Source: Chitinophaga pinensis (GTDB lineage Bacteria; Bacteroidota; Bacteroidia; Chitinophagales; Chitinophagaceae). Taken from it: a stretch of 64,000 nucleotides of DNA. A program made the translations under genes and the position numbers. The number at the start of each line of letters is the position of its first letter. Within the stretch, counting starts at the first letter, position 1. The DNA lies in contig NZ_VOHS01000030.1 in NCBI RefSeq assembly GCF_007896845.1, positions 1 to 64,000 of the forward strand, read 5' to 3'. Shown one piece after another: positions 9,392 to 17,822 of the stretch. The notes below the pieces were generated by a model. That model was not told where the DNA came from. It did no database searches and saw only the letters and a list, made by a program, of their open reading frames with translations.

Positions 9392-9823
9392 TTAATGCTT
9401 CTTCAATACAAAAGGCAGGGACATCATGCGTCCTTCCGGAACTTTATACAGAGGACTGTGTACATTCACTTCCTGTATATCCTTTCCGCGAACGATGCTA
9501 CTGAGTGGTAGCACAGTCGCATACGTTGGCTGTAAATGCCCCGTAACTGGCTTTCTGCGCCCGCCTTTAGGAATTTCTATAACTTTTACGCCCAATGCCA
9601 GATTGATTTTTGCGATCGTTTCGAACGTAAAGTTATGGGTACCCCGCATCCATTTGCTGATCTCTGACTCAGACTTGCCTAAGGCAGCAGCCAACTCCCG
9701 GTGTGACATGCCTTTCATCTCCAGGATCGCCTCGATACGATCAACGACATCAAGGCTCATTGCAGCTCTTTCCTGCGCATACAACGGAACTGCATTCATT
9801 GCATCTTCAAAAATTTTACTCAT
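9392..9823 (-). CDS. XRE-family antitoxin (HigA-like) with a C-terminal extension
   Basis: This is a 143-residue protein with a helix-turn-helix at about 28-82 (MKGMSHRELAAALGKSESEISKW). A basic linker (PKGGRRKPV) and a ~50-residue tail follow that are not part of the usual HTH antitoxin. The start is set at the ATG at 9823: it overlaps the last codons of the toxin gene and is preceded by GGAGA at good spacing. An upstream in-frame codon at 9835 is less likely. It probably neutralises the toxin encoded upstream and represses the operon promoter. The tail could be a chaperone-dependence (ChAD-like) element if the third gene is a chaperone. Confidence 0.8.
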   Translation of the reverse strand: MSKIFEDAMNAVPLYAQERAAMSLDVVDRIEAILEMKGMSHRELAAALGKSESEISKWMRGTHNFTFETIAKINLALGVKVIEIPKGGRRKPVTGHLQPTYATVLPLSSIVRGKDIQEVNVHSPLYKVPEGRMMSLPFVLKKH

Positions 9824-10268
9824 AAGATTCTCCAATTTTAAATTCTAAATTACCTTCAAATTGTTTGTTAATAATTCTGAGATCGCCAGCTGTTATTCTT
9901 TCTGTGATCTGGGTGCTTAAAGCATTCACTAACTCAAAATGAAACAGACAATCTTTACTTTGCTGCACTTTCTGAGTTGTCTTTACACAACCATTTCCAA
10001 GAATAACGATATCTCTGCTGATCCTGCTGCAGTAAAGCCTTACATCTCCGGATGTATAAGGCGGCGGTAACGCCTCTGCAGCTCGTTCGTGCCGGAAGTA
10101 TTTTACTTCCGCGCCTCTGGTCATGCCCATCTCCCTGATGACAGACATGATATTAAGATAGTCCTCGCTGTATGCCGGCTTATTGAATGTGGTCACAAAC
10201 TTCTCTACTTCACACAGGTCATCTCCATCAATCTGAAATGAATAATAAGTGATCTTATTCATTTCCAT
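9816..10268 (-). CDS. HigB/RelE-like toxin of a type II toxin-antitoxin module
   Basis: This 150-residue protein has a C-terminal half (DVRLYCSRISRDIVILGNGCVKTTQKVQQ) that matches the RelE/HigB core pattern: strand, basic residue, hydrophobic strand, then a KxTQK-like loop. Members of this superfamily cut mRNA on the ribosome. The frame is open back to 10388, but a good Bacteroidota promoter lies at 10316-10347, inside that extension. The start is therefore placed at the ATG at 10268, with a second ATG at 10262 also possible. It precedes and overlaps the XRE antitoxin gene, the toxin-first order typical of higBA. Confidence 0.7.
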   Translation of the reverse strand: MEMNKITYYSFQIDGDDLCEVEKFVTTFNKPAYSEDYLNIMSVIREMGMTRGAEVKYFRHERAAEALPPPYTSGDVRLYCSRISRDIVILGNGCVKTTQKVQQSKDCLFHFELVNALSTQITERITAGDLRIINKQFEGNLEFKIGESYE

Positions 10269-10315
10269 TACCGGTCTTATTTTACCAATTAAAAACTTCA
10301 CTTTCCAGTTAAGTT

Positions 10316-10347
10316 CAAAAGTACAACAATCATCAGTGTTTTTCAAA
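10316..10347 (-). promoter_or_regulatory. Promoter of the toxin-antitoxin operon
   Basis: On the minus strand TTTG (10347-10344) is followed after exactly 20 bases by TACTTTTG (10323-10316). This matches the Bacteroidota -33/-7 consensus TTTG...TAnnTTTG. Transcription would start near 10309, giving a leader of about 40 bases to the toxin ATG at 10268. Confidence 0.55.
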
Positions 10348-10652
10348 AAAATCACTAACATTTTTCTCTTTAACTCCTTGTAAGACATAGCAGTTATGAA
10401 ATAATAAAGTCACTATGATAATGCATAGATCATTTATCATCCCCCGCCTTCAGGCGGTAATTGATCAAAGTAAATATTCAGGGGAGAAAACTGTGCTCAG
10501 AAAAAGATATTGCAATAACGTTACTACAGATCTGAGACGAATGAAGTCAGTTAACAAAGCATTCTACAACCAATTTACACATTTTTTTAAAGCAAAAATA
10601 TTTCTTCCTTTTTTCTCAAAATTTTATTCCTTCTATTTACCTGCTATATACC
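10348..10652. other. Gene-free stretch upstream of the toxin-antitoxin module
   Basis: This A/T-rich stretch holds no convincing gene. A short frame at 10415-10711 on the plus strand lacks coding character and runs through the arabinofuranosidase terminator. A small perfect hairpin (CCGCC, TTCA loop, GGCGG) lies near 10442-10456 without a T-tract. Confidence 0.5.
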
Positions 10653-10683
10653 AAAAAGCCCGCTACTGTCATACAGTGCGGGC
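10653..10683 (-). terminator. Rho-independent terminator of the GH51 gene
   Basis: On the minus strand the arms GCCCGC-ACTG and CAGT-A-GCGGGC pair around a short loop and are followed directly by TTTTT. It sits 29 bp after the GH51 stop codon. Confidence 0.75.
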
Positions 10684-10711
10684 CCTCCGGCGTTTTAAAA
10701 CCAATAGATAA

Positions 10712-12694
10712 TTATTTATAAGGTATCGTAATTACATTCAGAGAATTCGCTCCTGCTGTAATCGCAACACTATTTTTTGCCGCTTTGATCTGCGCCGTAA
10801 CAGGCATTACGACAGATGGTGCATCCAGTGTATTAAAGTCAGTTTTATGCTTCGCAGTCAGCGCCTCCTGTGTAACTGTACCCTGAGCAGCTACAGCACC
10901 TTCCAGCGCCACTTTATACGACACAACCTTATCCGTGGTATTCACCACCTTCAGCAAGATCTTACGGGATTGTTTGTCTATCGTTGCGCTGGCATAAACA
11001 CCATCCTGCCCTGTTAATACCTGATTGCCGGACGTCACTGTTATTGTATGCGTACCTCTGTTATTAGAGAAAAGACGCTGTACATAATAATTCGGTGTTC
11101 CTACTGAACGCAAATTATCAAACCATATCAGATCCGGTCTCCATTGCCACGCATCCACATGCGCGAGCAAAGGCGCGTAAGAAGCCATCTGTACAAGATC
11201 TGCATTTCTCTCCAGTCCCGTCATAAACGCGGCCTCTGCCAACGCACTCTCCCACGTATTTCTTCCTTCTGCCGTATCTGTCTCTTTTTTACCCTGCGGC
11301 ACTTTAACATGTGCAGCATATTCTCCTGCAAAGATCTTCGGTCCTTTCCGCTCATATTTATCATAACGGGCGCTGTTCTTCAGAAACCATTCCGGCGGCA
11401 TATAATAATGTTCATCTACGAAATCCGCCTTTGAAGATTTCAGCTTAGACCACAGATAATCAAATCGCTCACCACTGGAAAAAGGCCCCACACTGGATAC
11501 CAGCTTTATCTCAGGATGCTTCGTCTTCAGCACCTCTTCAAAACGCTGATAACGGGCGATATACTGACTATCCCACTGCTCATTGCCCACGCCCATCAAC
11601 TTCAGATTAAATGGCGCTGGATGCCCCATTTCAGCTCTAAGTTGTCCCCACTTCGTAGTCGTACTGCCGTTTGCAAACTCAATCAGGTCCAGCGCGTCTT
11701 GTATATAAGTCTCCACGTCTTCATCTGCTGCGACCTCTCCCGTATTGAACTGACAGGCCATCCCGCAGTTGAGGATCGGTAATGGCTCCGCACCTATATC
11801 CTCAGATAACTGGAAATATTCATAAAAGCCCAGTCCATAGCTCTGAAAATAATCGCCGGGTGCACGATGTGCAAACTCTGTATTCCAACGGTTTACGATC
11901 AGCGTACGATCCTCTACATTACCAACCGTTTTCTTCCATTGATATCTGTTGGCCAGATCCCTTCCTTCAACAATACAACCACCGGGAAATCTTACAAATC
12001 CGGGACGCAGGTCAGCCAGCAATTGTACAAGGTCATTGCGCAAACCTCCGGGACGCTGTTTCCAGGTATCCTGCGGGAACAATGACACCATATCTATATC
12101 AAGTGCGCCCGTACCGGAAAATAACAATTGTGCGCCCCCTTTAGCCACTGTACGCTCAGCAGTCACCGTAGCCGTATATTTCTTCCAGTCCTTATCTCCT
12201 GCTGAGACCGTGGCCTCGCCTATCGGCGCCCCCTTCTCATCTGTCAGTACCAGTTTTCCACTCACCTTACCCGCCGTGCTGCGTGCCAGAAAGGAAAAAT
12301 TATATGACAAACCTTTTTTGAAGCCCATCCCACGAAATCCCTCATTAGATAGTCCGTAACTGCCTTTGTCCGCAGTTACTGTAATATGTGCATACCTGGG
12401 GTTAGCCGCGTGCCCGGTCTCCCGGTTTACGACCAATATCGTCCCACTCCCCTCTTTCTTCACTTCCTTCCACCCCATCATAGGCTCTGTAAACTCAAAA
12501 GAGCGGTTTTTTACTAATTCTGCATAGATACCGCCGTCTGCGGAAAAGTTGATGTCCTCAAAAAAGATCCCCCACATTGTAGGTGCCACCTCCGACTGCG
12601 GACCGTTTACTTTTAATGTCATCGTCTGAGAAAAGGACGCAGACCCGCTCATCAGAAGAAATGCTGTGGCGACAAAGTTGATTATTCGTTTCAT
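10712..12694 (-). CDS. Exported GH51 alpha-L-arabinofuranosidase
   Basis: This 660-residue GH51 enzyme releases terminal arabinofuranosyl groups from arabinan or arabinoxylan. Residues 1-23 form a signal peptide (ending ASFSQ), so it acts in the periplasm or outside. An N-terminal jelly-roll region (about 75-205) precedes the (beta/alpha)8 barrel. The catalytic pair is visible as acid/base E372 in GVGNEQW and nucleophile E458 in IFAGEYA. The C-terminal beta-sandwich runs from about 550. The start is placed at the ATG at 12694, where the signal peptide begins; the upstream codons are non-coding in character. No SusCD pair is adjacent, so it stands alone rather than in a utilisation locus. Confidence 0.92.
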   Translation of the reverse strand: MKRIINFVATAFLLMSGSASFSQTMTLKVNGPQSEVAPTMWGIFFEDINFSADGGIYAELVKNRSFEFTEPMMGWKEVKKEGSGTILVVNRETGHAANPRYAHITVTADKGSYGLSNEGFRGMGFKKGLSYNFSFLARSTAGKVSGKLVLTDEKGAPIGEATVSAGDKDWKKYTATVTAERTVAKGGAQLLFSGTGALDIDMVSLFPQDTWKQRPGGLRNDLVQLLADLRPGFVRFPGGCIVEGRDLANRYQWKKTVGNVEDRTLIVNRWNTEFAHRAPGDYFQSYGLGFYEYFQLSEDIGAEPLPILNCGMACQFNTGEVAADEDVETYIQDALDLIEFANGSTTTKWGQLRAEMGHPAPFNLKLMGVGNEQWDSQYIARYQRFEEVLKTKHPEIKLVSSVGPFSSGERFDYLWSKLKSSKADFVDEHYYMPPEWFLKNSARYDKYERKGPKIFAGEYAAHVKVPQGKKETDTAEGRNTWESALAEAAFMTGLERNADLVQMASYAPLLAHVDAWQWRPDLIWFDNLRSVGTPNYYVQRLFSNNRGTHTITVTSGNQVLTGQDGVYASATIDKQSRKILLKVVNTTDKVVSYKVALEGAVAAQGTVTQEALTAKHKTDFNTLDAPSVVMPVTAQIKAAKNSVAITAGANSLNVITIPYK

Positions 12695-13140
12695 AACGGG
12701 ATTTGTTACAACAATATACATTCTAAAATCAATATCTGCAACAATTATAAGCACTTTTTGTGTTAAAATGACATTTATTTATAGTACTACGGGAATCAGA
12801 CATGTATATGATCATATATAAAGAGCGCTCCCTATCATAAACAGCCAGGTCGTTGCACCCTCTTCTTCACAATAATTAAAGTGCTGCCTCCCGTATCGTA
12901 ACAAAATGTTAAGACGTTCAGTGTATACTTTCCTGTATAGATAAATTGTGAAAGCGTATACCCGGTATTGTTACTTCATGTCCACATTATGAAATATTTG
13001 CAGACTTACTTTTTCCAGTAAAGTTTAATAAGCAACACAAAACTACTCAAACAAGAAATTTACACAATAACCTAATAATCAATGAAATAAAAAGAAGTAA
13101 AATCACTTTAACATTTCCTTACAGTATTCTTGCAAGATTT
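12695..13140. other. Divergent intergenic region between GH51 and the heptad-repeat gene
   Basis: About 450 A/T-rich bases separate two divergent genes. No open frame of coding character was seen and no exact TTTG-N19/20-TAnnTTTG match was found in either direction. The inverted repeat at 13141-13161 is listed separately. Confidence 0.5.
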
Positions 13141-13161
13141 TGGTTGAAATGTATTCAACCA
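13141..13161. promoter_or_regulatory. Perfect inverted repeat upstream of the heptad-repeat gene
   Basis: The eight-base arms TGGTTGAA and TTCAACCA are separated by ATGTA. The element ends 46 bases before the ATG at 13208 and has no T-tract, so it is either an operator or a leader hairpin of the mRNA rather than a terminator. Confidence 0.45.
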
Positions 13162-13207
13162 TCTTTTATTGAGATCTTTATTTTTTAACCAGTTAAATTG
13201 AAAAACC

Positions 13208-13891
13208 ATGAAAAAGCAATTATTGAGATTTGGCCTCATGGCTGGCCTGGGAGCATTCGTAATGACACAGACTAACGCAGTAAATGCGATGACATCAAAG
13301 GCAGACACTGCAAACTTCGTACTCGACACAGCGAATTTTGTAAGCGACACTGCTAATTTTGCTCCGGACACCGCCAATTTTGCAATGGACACAGCCAACT
13401 TCAAATTTGACACAGCCAACTTCAAGATGGACACGGCTAATATCAAAATGGATACGGCTAACTTCAAAGCAGACACGGCCAATTTCTCACCAGACACAGC
13501 CAACTTCAAAATGGACACGGCTAACTTTAAGTACGACACAGCGAACTTCAGGTTAGACACCGCTAATTTTGTAAGTGACACGGCTGCCTTTGGCAAGGAC
13601 ACTGTCAGCTTTTCAAAAGACACTGCATTCTTCAAAGACACTACCAACTTCGCTTTTAAAGCAGATACAGTAGCGTTCAGAACTGCAGACACAGTAGCGA
13701 TTAAAGCAGACACTGCTACTACCAAAGACACTATCAGTTTCGCCGCGAAACTGGATTCAGCAACCGCAGTAAATGATATTGCCGCTGCTAAACGCGACAC
13801 AGCAGTAATTAAGAAAGATACTGCTGCTGCAACACCGGCTGATACTTCCGCTGCGAAGAAATCAAAAGCCGTTAAAGTGAACAAAAAGTAA
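13208..13891 (+). CDS. Exported protein built of DTANF heptad repeats
   Basis: This is a 227-residue protein with a signal peptide (1-27, ending AVNA). It then has thirteen consecutive heptads of the form D-T-A-N-(F/I)-x-x (residues 33-123), followed by degenerate copies (DTAAFGK, DTVSFSK, DTVAFRT, DTAVIKK) and a Lys/Ala-rich tail (SKAVKVNKK). Positions 6-7 of the heptad vary freely (VL, VS, AP, AM, KF, KM, KA, SP, KY, RL) while D, T, A, N, F hardly change. This implies a structural repeat, perhaps a solenoid with Asp/Thr/Asn ladders. I recognise no family. The gene is isolated and ends at a strong terminator. The antisense strand is open along the repeats only because of their 21-base period. 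Confidence 0.8.
   Translation: MKKQLLRFGLMAGLGAFVMTQTNAVNAMTSKADTANFVLDTANFVSDTANFAPDTANFAMDTANFKFDTANFKMDTANIKMDTANFKADTANFSPDTANFKMDTANFKYDTANFRLDTANFVSDTAAFGKDTVSFSKDTAFFKDTTNFAFKADTVAFRTADTVAIKADTATTKDTISFAAKLDSATAVNDIAAAKRDTAVIKKDTAAATPADTSAAKKSKAVKVNKK
13304..13576 (+). repeat. Thirteen tandem 21-bp coding repeats (DTANFxx)
   Basis: There are thirteen in-frame 21-base units, each beginning GAC/GAT ACN GCN AAY TTY. Third-codon positions differ between copies (GCC, GCT, GCG and GCA all occur for Ala), so this is an old repeat held by protein selection rather than a recent slippage expansion. Confidence 0.9.
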
Positions 13892-13910
13892 TTACAGGTC
13901 TAAAGAAAAA

Positions 13911-13939
13911 GGGCTTCCGGAATCCGGAAGCCCTTTTTT
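13911..13939. terminator. Bidirectional terminator between convergent genes
   Basis: The ten-base arms GGGCTTCCGG and CCGGAAGCCC with an AAT loop are flanked by AAAGAAAAA on the left and TTTTTT on the right. It can end both the heptad-repeat gene and the convergent beta-barrel gene. Confidence 0.85.
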
Positions 13940-13960
13940 ATTGCAACAACTTTTCTCAGA

Positions 13961-14503
13961 TTAGAAATGATAACTGGCTTTCAGACCAAAGAAACCACTG
14001 GTTCCGTCTTTAAACCACATCTCATATTTTCCTTCCACATCCAGGCCCAGTACACGAATACCAATACCCGGAGCAAAGATGGCCGCAGTACCTTTGTACG
14101 CATCTGCATCGCCACCTACAAATGTAGCACTACCACCTTCAGCCTTTACATACAATAACGGAAAACCGAATTTGTATTTCAGACCAACTCTTACCGGCAG
14201 CGCCTTAATGGATTCCGCTTTTACACTAACCCGGTTGCCCTCTACATCAAAGATATCGTAGCTTTTACCAGAGAAATACATGAAACCGGCAGAGCCAGTC
14301 ACACCAAATCCTGCGATCAGCTTAATATCAGCATTCAAACCACCACCAAAACCAGAGTTGTGCGTGTCCTTAAAATCACCAACAGGGGTGCCGATTTCAG
14401 CATAAGGACCAATACTGAAACCTTTTAACTGTGCCTTGGCTTTACCAGCAAACATACAGGTAGCTGCCATGAAAAGCCCAGCGGTGTACAAGGTCTTTAA
14501 CAT
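13961..14503 (-). CDS. Small outer membrane beta-barrel protein
   Basis: This 180-residue protein has a signal peptide (1-24, ending KAKAQ). Alternating amphipathic strands rich in Gly and aromatic residues follow (FSIGPYAEIGTP, GFGGGLNADIKL, LPVRVGLKYKFGF), ending in FGLKASYHF. A C-terminal Phe is typical of outer membrane barrels. Length and pattern fit the OmpA/OmpX-like eight-stranded barrels common in Bacteroidota. It has no catalytic motif and its function is unknown. It is convergent with the heptad-repeat gene. Confidence 0.75.
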   Translation of the reverse strand: MLKTLYTAGLFMAATCMFAGKAKAQLKGFSIGPYAEIGTPVGDFKDTHNSGFGGGLNADIKLIAGFGVTGSAGFMYFSGKSYDIFDVEGNRVSVKAESIKALPVRVGLKYKFGFPLLYVKAEGGSATFVGGDADAYKGTAAIFAPGIGIRVLGLDVEGKYEMWFKDGTSGFFGLKASYHF

Positions 14504-14569
14504 AGAGGATATTTTAAAATTTCCACAAATGTAAGTAATTCAAACTAAACCAAACAAACCCGATTCCTG

Positions 14570-14938
14570 CTATTGCGGCTTCACCTTAAAAACAGTGTCC
14601 GTACGCAGGCTGTCAGATGGAGCTTTCTGCAACGCTCCCGCAGCCGGAGATTTTGTGGCCGGTTTGGTATCTCCCCCAGACTCAGCTGCCTGATTGGGTG
14701 TGCCTATCGGATAGCCCATTTTTTCCAGATCCTGACGCTCCTTTTTGCTGAAAAGATACTGGGGGTTCTTCTCCTTTTTTAATCCTTCTTCAAAACGATA
14801 TTCTGCTCCCATTCTGGGAGCAGGATCATAACCACGATTGGTTCTACAAGCGGTAAAAGTGAAAATACCTGCCAGCCCACAAAATGCAATTGCCCTGCTG
14901 GCAGGTTGTTTAAATGATTTCCAGGTGGAGTTTAACAT
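14570..14938 (-). CDS. Small lipoprotein of unknown function
   Basis: This 122-residue protein is counted from the ATG at 14938. A hydrophobic stretch (IAFCGLAGIFTFTAC) ends in a lipobox-like FTAC, so the mature protein would be lipid-anchored at that Cys. The rest is hydrophilic (FSKKERQDLEKMGYPIGTPNQAAE), then a Pro/Ala/Lys-rich tail. An in-frame ATG 13 codons upstream is possible but would lengthen the n-region. No family recognised. It lies 66 bp upstream of the beta-barrel gene on the same strand. Confidence 0.6.
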   Translation of the reverse strand: MLNSTWKSFKQPASRAIAFCGLAGIFTFTACRTNRGYDPAPRMGAEYRFEEGLKKEKNPQYLFSKKERQDLEKMGYPIGTPNQAAESGGDTKPATKSPAAGALQKAPSDSLRTDTVFKVKPQ

Positions 14939-15206
14939 ATTTCCTGGGTTTACTGTCCGGTTAAATAACGTTACCATAAAGCAATTATTATACCGTTAAT
15001 ACATTCTCCGTAAAATTCAATTGCTGTTCGTTACATAACCTTATTGTACCGCTATTACACCTTCACCAGTCCGTTCATGAACGTACAAATAACGAAGCGA
15101 CAACGGTATAATGAAGTTCCAACGGAAGCAACAATCCCTCGCCTGTTCCCTGATATCTTACGTTGTTATCACATGTCTTATGTAACACTCACCTTTATAT
15201 AGCTGC

Positions 15207-15240
15207 ATAAAAATACCGGACTGATGATGATCAGTCCGGT
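15207..15240 (-). terminator. Terminator of the copper operon
   Basis: On the minus strand the arms ACCGGACTGAT and ATCAGTCCGGT with a four-base loop are followed by ATTTTTAT. It lies about 30 bp after the HMA-protein stop. The rest of the 14939-15268 stretch shows no gene. Confidence 0.75.
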
Positions 15241-15268
15241 AAAACACTAAAAGATTATATATCTGTGC

Positions 15269-15475
15269 CTACAATTGTGTTGCCTTAAAACCCGCCTTCT
15301 CTACAGCACTGATAATCGCTGCTGCGGCTACAGCATCAGTGGATACTGTCAATATTTTTTCAGGTGCTGCCGTATCTACCTTCCAGGTATTTTCACCTGC
15401 TGTTTCATTCAGAAATGGTGTTACTGTCGCTATACAGCCGCCGCATTTGATATTTGTTTTAAACTGTTGTTCCAT
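15269..15475 (-). CDS. Heavy-metal-associated (HMA) copper chaperone-like protein
   Basis: This 68-residue ferredoxin-like HMA domain has a KCGGC metal site (C11, C14), the CopZ/Atx1 pattern for Cu(I) delivery. It is encoded 10 bp after the CopA ATPase gene on the same strand and most likely hands copper to that pump's N-terminal domain. The start codon follows directly from the spacing to copA. Metal specificity rests on family and context. Confidence 0.88.
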   Translation of the reverse strand: MEQQFKTNIKCGGCIATVTPFLNETAGENTWKVDTAAPEKILTVSTDAVAAAAIISAVEKAGFKATQL

Positions 15476-15485
15476 ATTTATATTA

Positions 15486-17732
15486 TTAAATTTTTGACCA
15501 TTTTAATCGCAGACTGTTACTCACAACTGACACGGAACTAAGTGCCATGGCAGCTCCCGCTATCATCGGGTTGAGCAGGAATCCGTTTACGGGGAATAAA
15601 ACACCCGCCGCCAACGGAATACCAATGATGTTATAAATAAACGCCCAGAAAAGATTCTGGCGGATCGTGTGTACTGTTTTACGGGACAATTGCAGTGCCT
15701 TTGGAATGACATTCAGGTCGGAAGTGATCAACGTCATTTTCGCCACATCCATCGCAATATCCGTTCCCTTGCCCATCGCAATACTGACATCGGCCTGTGC
15801 CAATGCGTGGCTGTCATTAATACCGTCTCCAGCCATTGCCACCACTTTCCCCTGCTCCTGTAATGACTGCACAAAAGCCGCTTTTTCTGCTGGTAAAACA
15901 CCCGCTTTATAATGCGTTATACCTGCTTGTCCGGCTACTGCCGCAGCAGTATGTTCGTTGTCACCGGTAAGCATATATACCGTAATACCTCGCTGCTGCA
16001 ATGCTTTTACCGCAGCAGCCGAAGTCGCCTTTATTTTATCTTCTATAGCAATAATGGCTAATATTTCTCCATCTCCGGCAAAAGCGATCACAGTCCTTGC
16101 CGCAGACTGCCACTCTGCTATCTTCTTCAACAAAACATCATCTGCCTGAATCCCGTTTGCTGCTAATAAAGCAAGGTTTCCGGCCAGATATTGAACACCC
16201 TGATAACGGGCCTGTATCCCTTTTCCACTGATGCTTTCCACTGCTGTGAATGATGCGCCGGGTAATGATACAACACCCCTGCCCTGCAGTTCCTTTACGA
16301 TAGCTGCTGCCAGCGGATGCTCAGATTGTTGTTCTATCGTAAGCAATATGCGCTGCAGTTCTTCCGGCTCATCTGATGCAGACAACCAGTAACTGTCTGT
16401 CACCATAGGTTTTCCTTCCGTAATAGTACCTGTTTTATCCAGTACCAGCGCATTCACCTTATGTGCCAGTTCCAGACTTTCTGCATCTCTGATCAGCATA
16501 TTATTCTCAGCGCCTTTACCAACCCCTACCATGATCGCTGTCGGTGTTGCCAATCCCAGCGCACAGGGACAAGCAATCACCAGCACAGTAACCGCCGAAA
16601 GCAATCCATGTGTAAATGCATTCTCTCCTCCTGCCAGCATCCAGATCCCGAAAGTCAATATCGCAATACCAATGACCACCGGCACAAAAATACCGGCGAT
16701 TTTATCGACCAATTGCTGTACAGGGGCTTTACTTCCCTGTGCCTCTCTCACCATCCGGATGATCTGTGCCAATACGGTATCAGCGCCTACTTTTTCAGCT
16801 TTGAAATGAAAACTACCCTGCTGATTGATCGTACCTGCAAATACTGCTGTTCCCTTCTCTTTCAATACAGGCACCGGTTCACCGGTAATCATACTTTCAT
16901 CCACCCAGGAACTGCCGCTTTGTACCTGTCCGTCAACCGGTATACGTGCACCCGGTTTTACCAGTAACAGATCACCTGCCTGCACCTCACTTAATGGTAT
17001 TTCCTTCGTCTCCGCACCATTGTTTACTACAATAAATGCCGTAGCAGGCTGCAATCCCATCAGCTTTTTCAGGGCAGCAGATGTATTTGATTTTGCCTTC
17101 TCTTCCAGCAACCTTCCCAATGATATAAACGCTACTACCACCGCCGCCGCTTCAAAATACACATGCGCATGCAATCCACGGGCATGCCAGTATTCCGGAT
17201 ATACAGTGTTAAACACACTGAATATCCACGCAATACCCGTACTCAATGCCACCAATGTATCCATATTGGCTTTACGGTGACGTGCCTGTTTCCACGCATT
17301 CAGAAAGAACTGCCGTCCCAGATAAAAAATAACAGGTGTTGATAACACCAGCATAATCCAGTTGGCATATGGTATATCCATAAAGAACATACCAATCAGC
17401 ACTACCGGCGCCGACAATATCAATGAGGCGATCGTTCTCTTTTTTAATGAATTATAATGATCCAGCTGTGCCTGTTCCTGTACCTGTTCACGGTTATGCG
17501 TATCTATAACAAGATCATAGCCAATACCCCGGATCACATTCCGTAATCCTTCAGGAGTAACATTATCACTATCATACGTAACGCGGGCTGTCTGATCGGC
17601 ATAGTTTACCGAAGCATCCGTCACGCCGGGTACAGATTGCAGCATAGAGGCGACGCTGACAGCACAGGCTGCGCAACTCATCTCCAATACAGGAAAAGTT
17701 TCTTTTGTTATATGTCCGGTTGTTGTAGCCAT
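15486..17732 (-). CDS. copA: Copper-exporting P1B-type ATPase CopA
   Basis: This 748-residue ATPase pumps Cu(I) out of the cytosol. It has one N-terminal HMA domain with MSCAAC (C20, C23), eight predicted membrane helices, the metal-channel motif CPC at 388-390 (IACPCALGLATPTA), the phosphorylated Asp 432 in DKTGTIT, the TGE actuator motif (MITGEPVP) and the hinge GDGIND. The TGDN motif and a second metal-site helix (YNIIGIPLAAG) are also present. It is followed by the HMA chaperone gene and preceded, 90 bp away on the same strand, by an AraC regulator with a CxxC. The three make a copper-response locus. Confidence 0.95.
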   Translation of the reverse strand: MATTTGHITKETFPVLEMSCAACAVSVASMLQSVPGVTDASVNYADQTARVTYDSDNVTPEGLRNVIRGIGYDLVIDTHNREQVQEQAQLDHYNSLKKRTIASLILSAPVVLIGMFFMDIPYANWIMLVLSTPVIFYLGRQFFLNAWKQARHRKANMDTLVALSTGIAWIFSVFNTVYPEYWHARGLHAHVYFEAAAVVVAFISLGRLLEEKAKSNTSAALKKLMGLQPATAFIVVNNGAETKEIPLSEVQAGDLLLVKPGARIPVDGQVQSGSSWVDESMITGEPVPVLKEKGTAVFAGTINQQGSFHFKAEKVGADTVLAQIIRMVREAQGSKAPVQQLVDKIAGIFVPVVIGIAILTFGIWMLAGGENAFTHGLLSAVTVLVIACPCALGLATPTAIMVGVGKGAENNMLIRDAESLELAHKVNALVLDKTGTITEGKPMVTDSYWLSASDEPEELQRILLTIEQQSEHPLAAAIVKELQGRGVVSLPGASFTAVESISGKGIQARYQGVQYLAGNLALLAANGIQADDVLLKKIAEWQSAARTVIAFAGDGEILAIIAIEDKIKATSAAAVKALQQRGITVYMLTGDNEHTAAAVAGQAGITHYKAGVLPAEKAAFVQSLQEQGKVVAMAGDGINDSHALAQADVSIAMGKGTDIAMDVAKMTLITSDLNVIPKALQLSRKTVHTIRQNLFWAFIYNIIGIPLAAGVLFPVNGFLLNPMIAGAAMALSSVSVVSNSLRLKWSKI

Positions 17733-17747
17733 TGTCCAAACTTTTCA

Positions 17748-17755
17748 CAAAGCTA
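17748..17755 (-). promoter_or_regulatory. Possible -7 element of the copA promoter
   Basis: TAGCTTTG on the minus strand fits TAnnTTTG and lies 15 bases before the copA ATG. No -33 TTTG is found 19-20 bases upstream, which would suit a promoter that needs an activator such as the adjacent AraC protein. Confidence 0.35.
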
Positions 17756-17822
17756 CTACCGGGTAAGAGAAGGATTGTTATAGAATGATGGGGAATATGT
17801 ATATAATTATGAGCAGCGCCCC

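Noticed and set aside
10415..10711. Plus-strand frame of 98 codons in the gap before the GH51 gene.
   Set aside because: It is low-complexity A/T-rich sequence and reads through the GH51 terminator hairpin.
13304..13576. Short tandem units considered as a CRISPR array.
   Set aside because: The units are contiguous 21-mers in a reading frame with no spacers, and no cas genes are present.
13108..13884. A 258-codon open frame antisense to the heptad-repeat gene, rich in AVS-x-LKL repeats.
   Set aside because: It is a mirror of the 21-base repeats: the period keeps the opposite strand open. The sense strand has a signal peptide and terminator; the antisense frame has neither.
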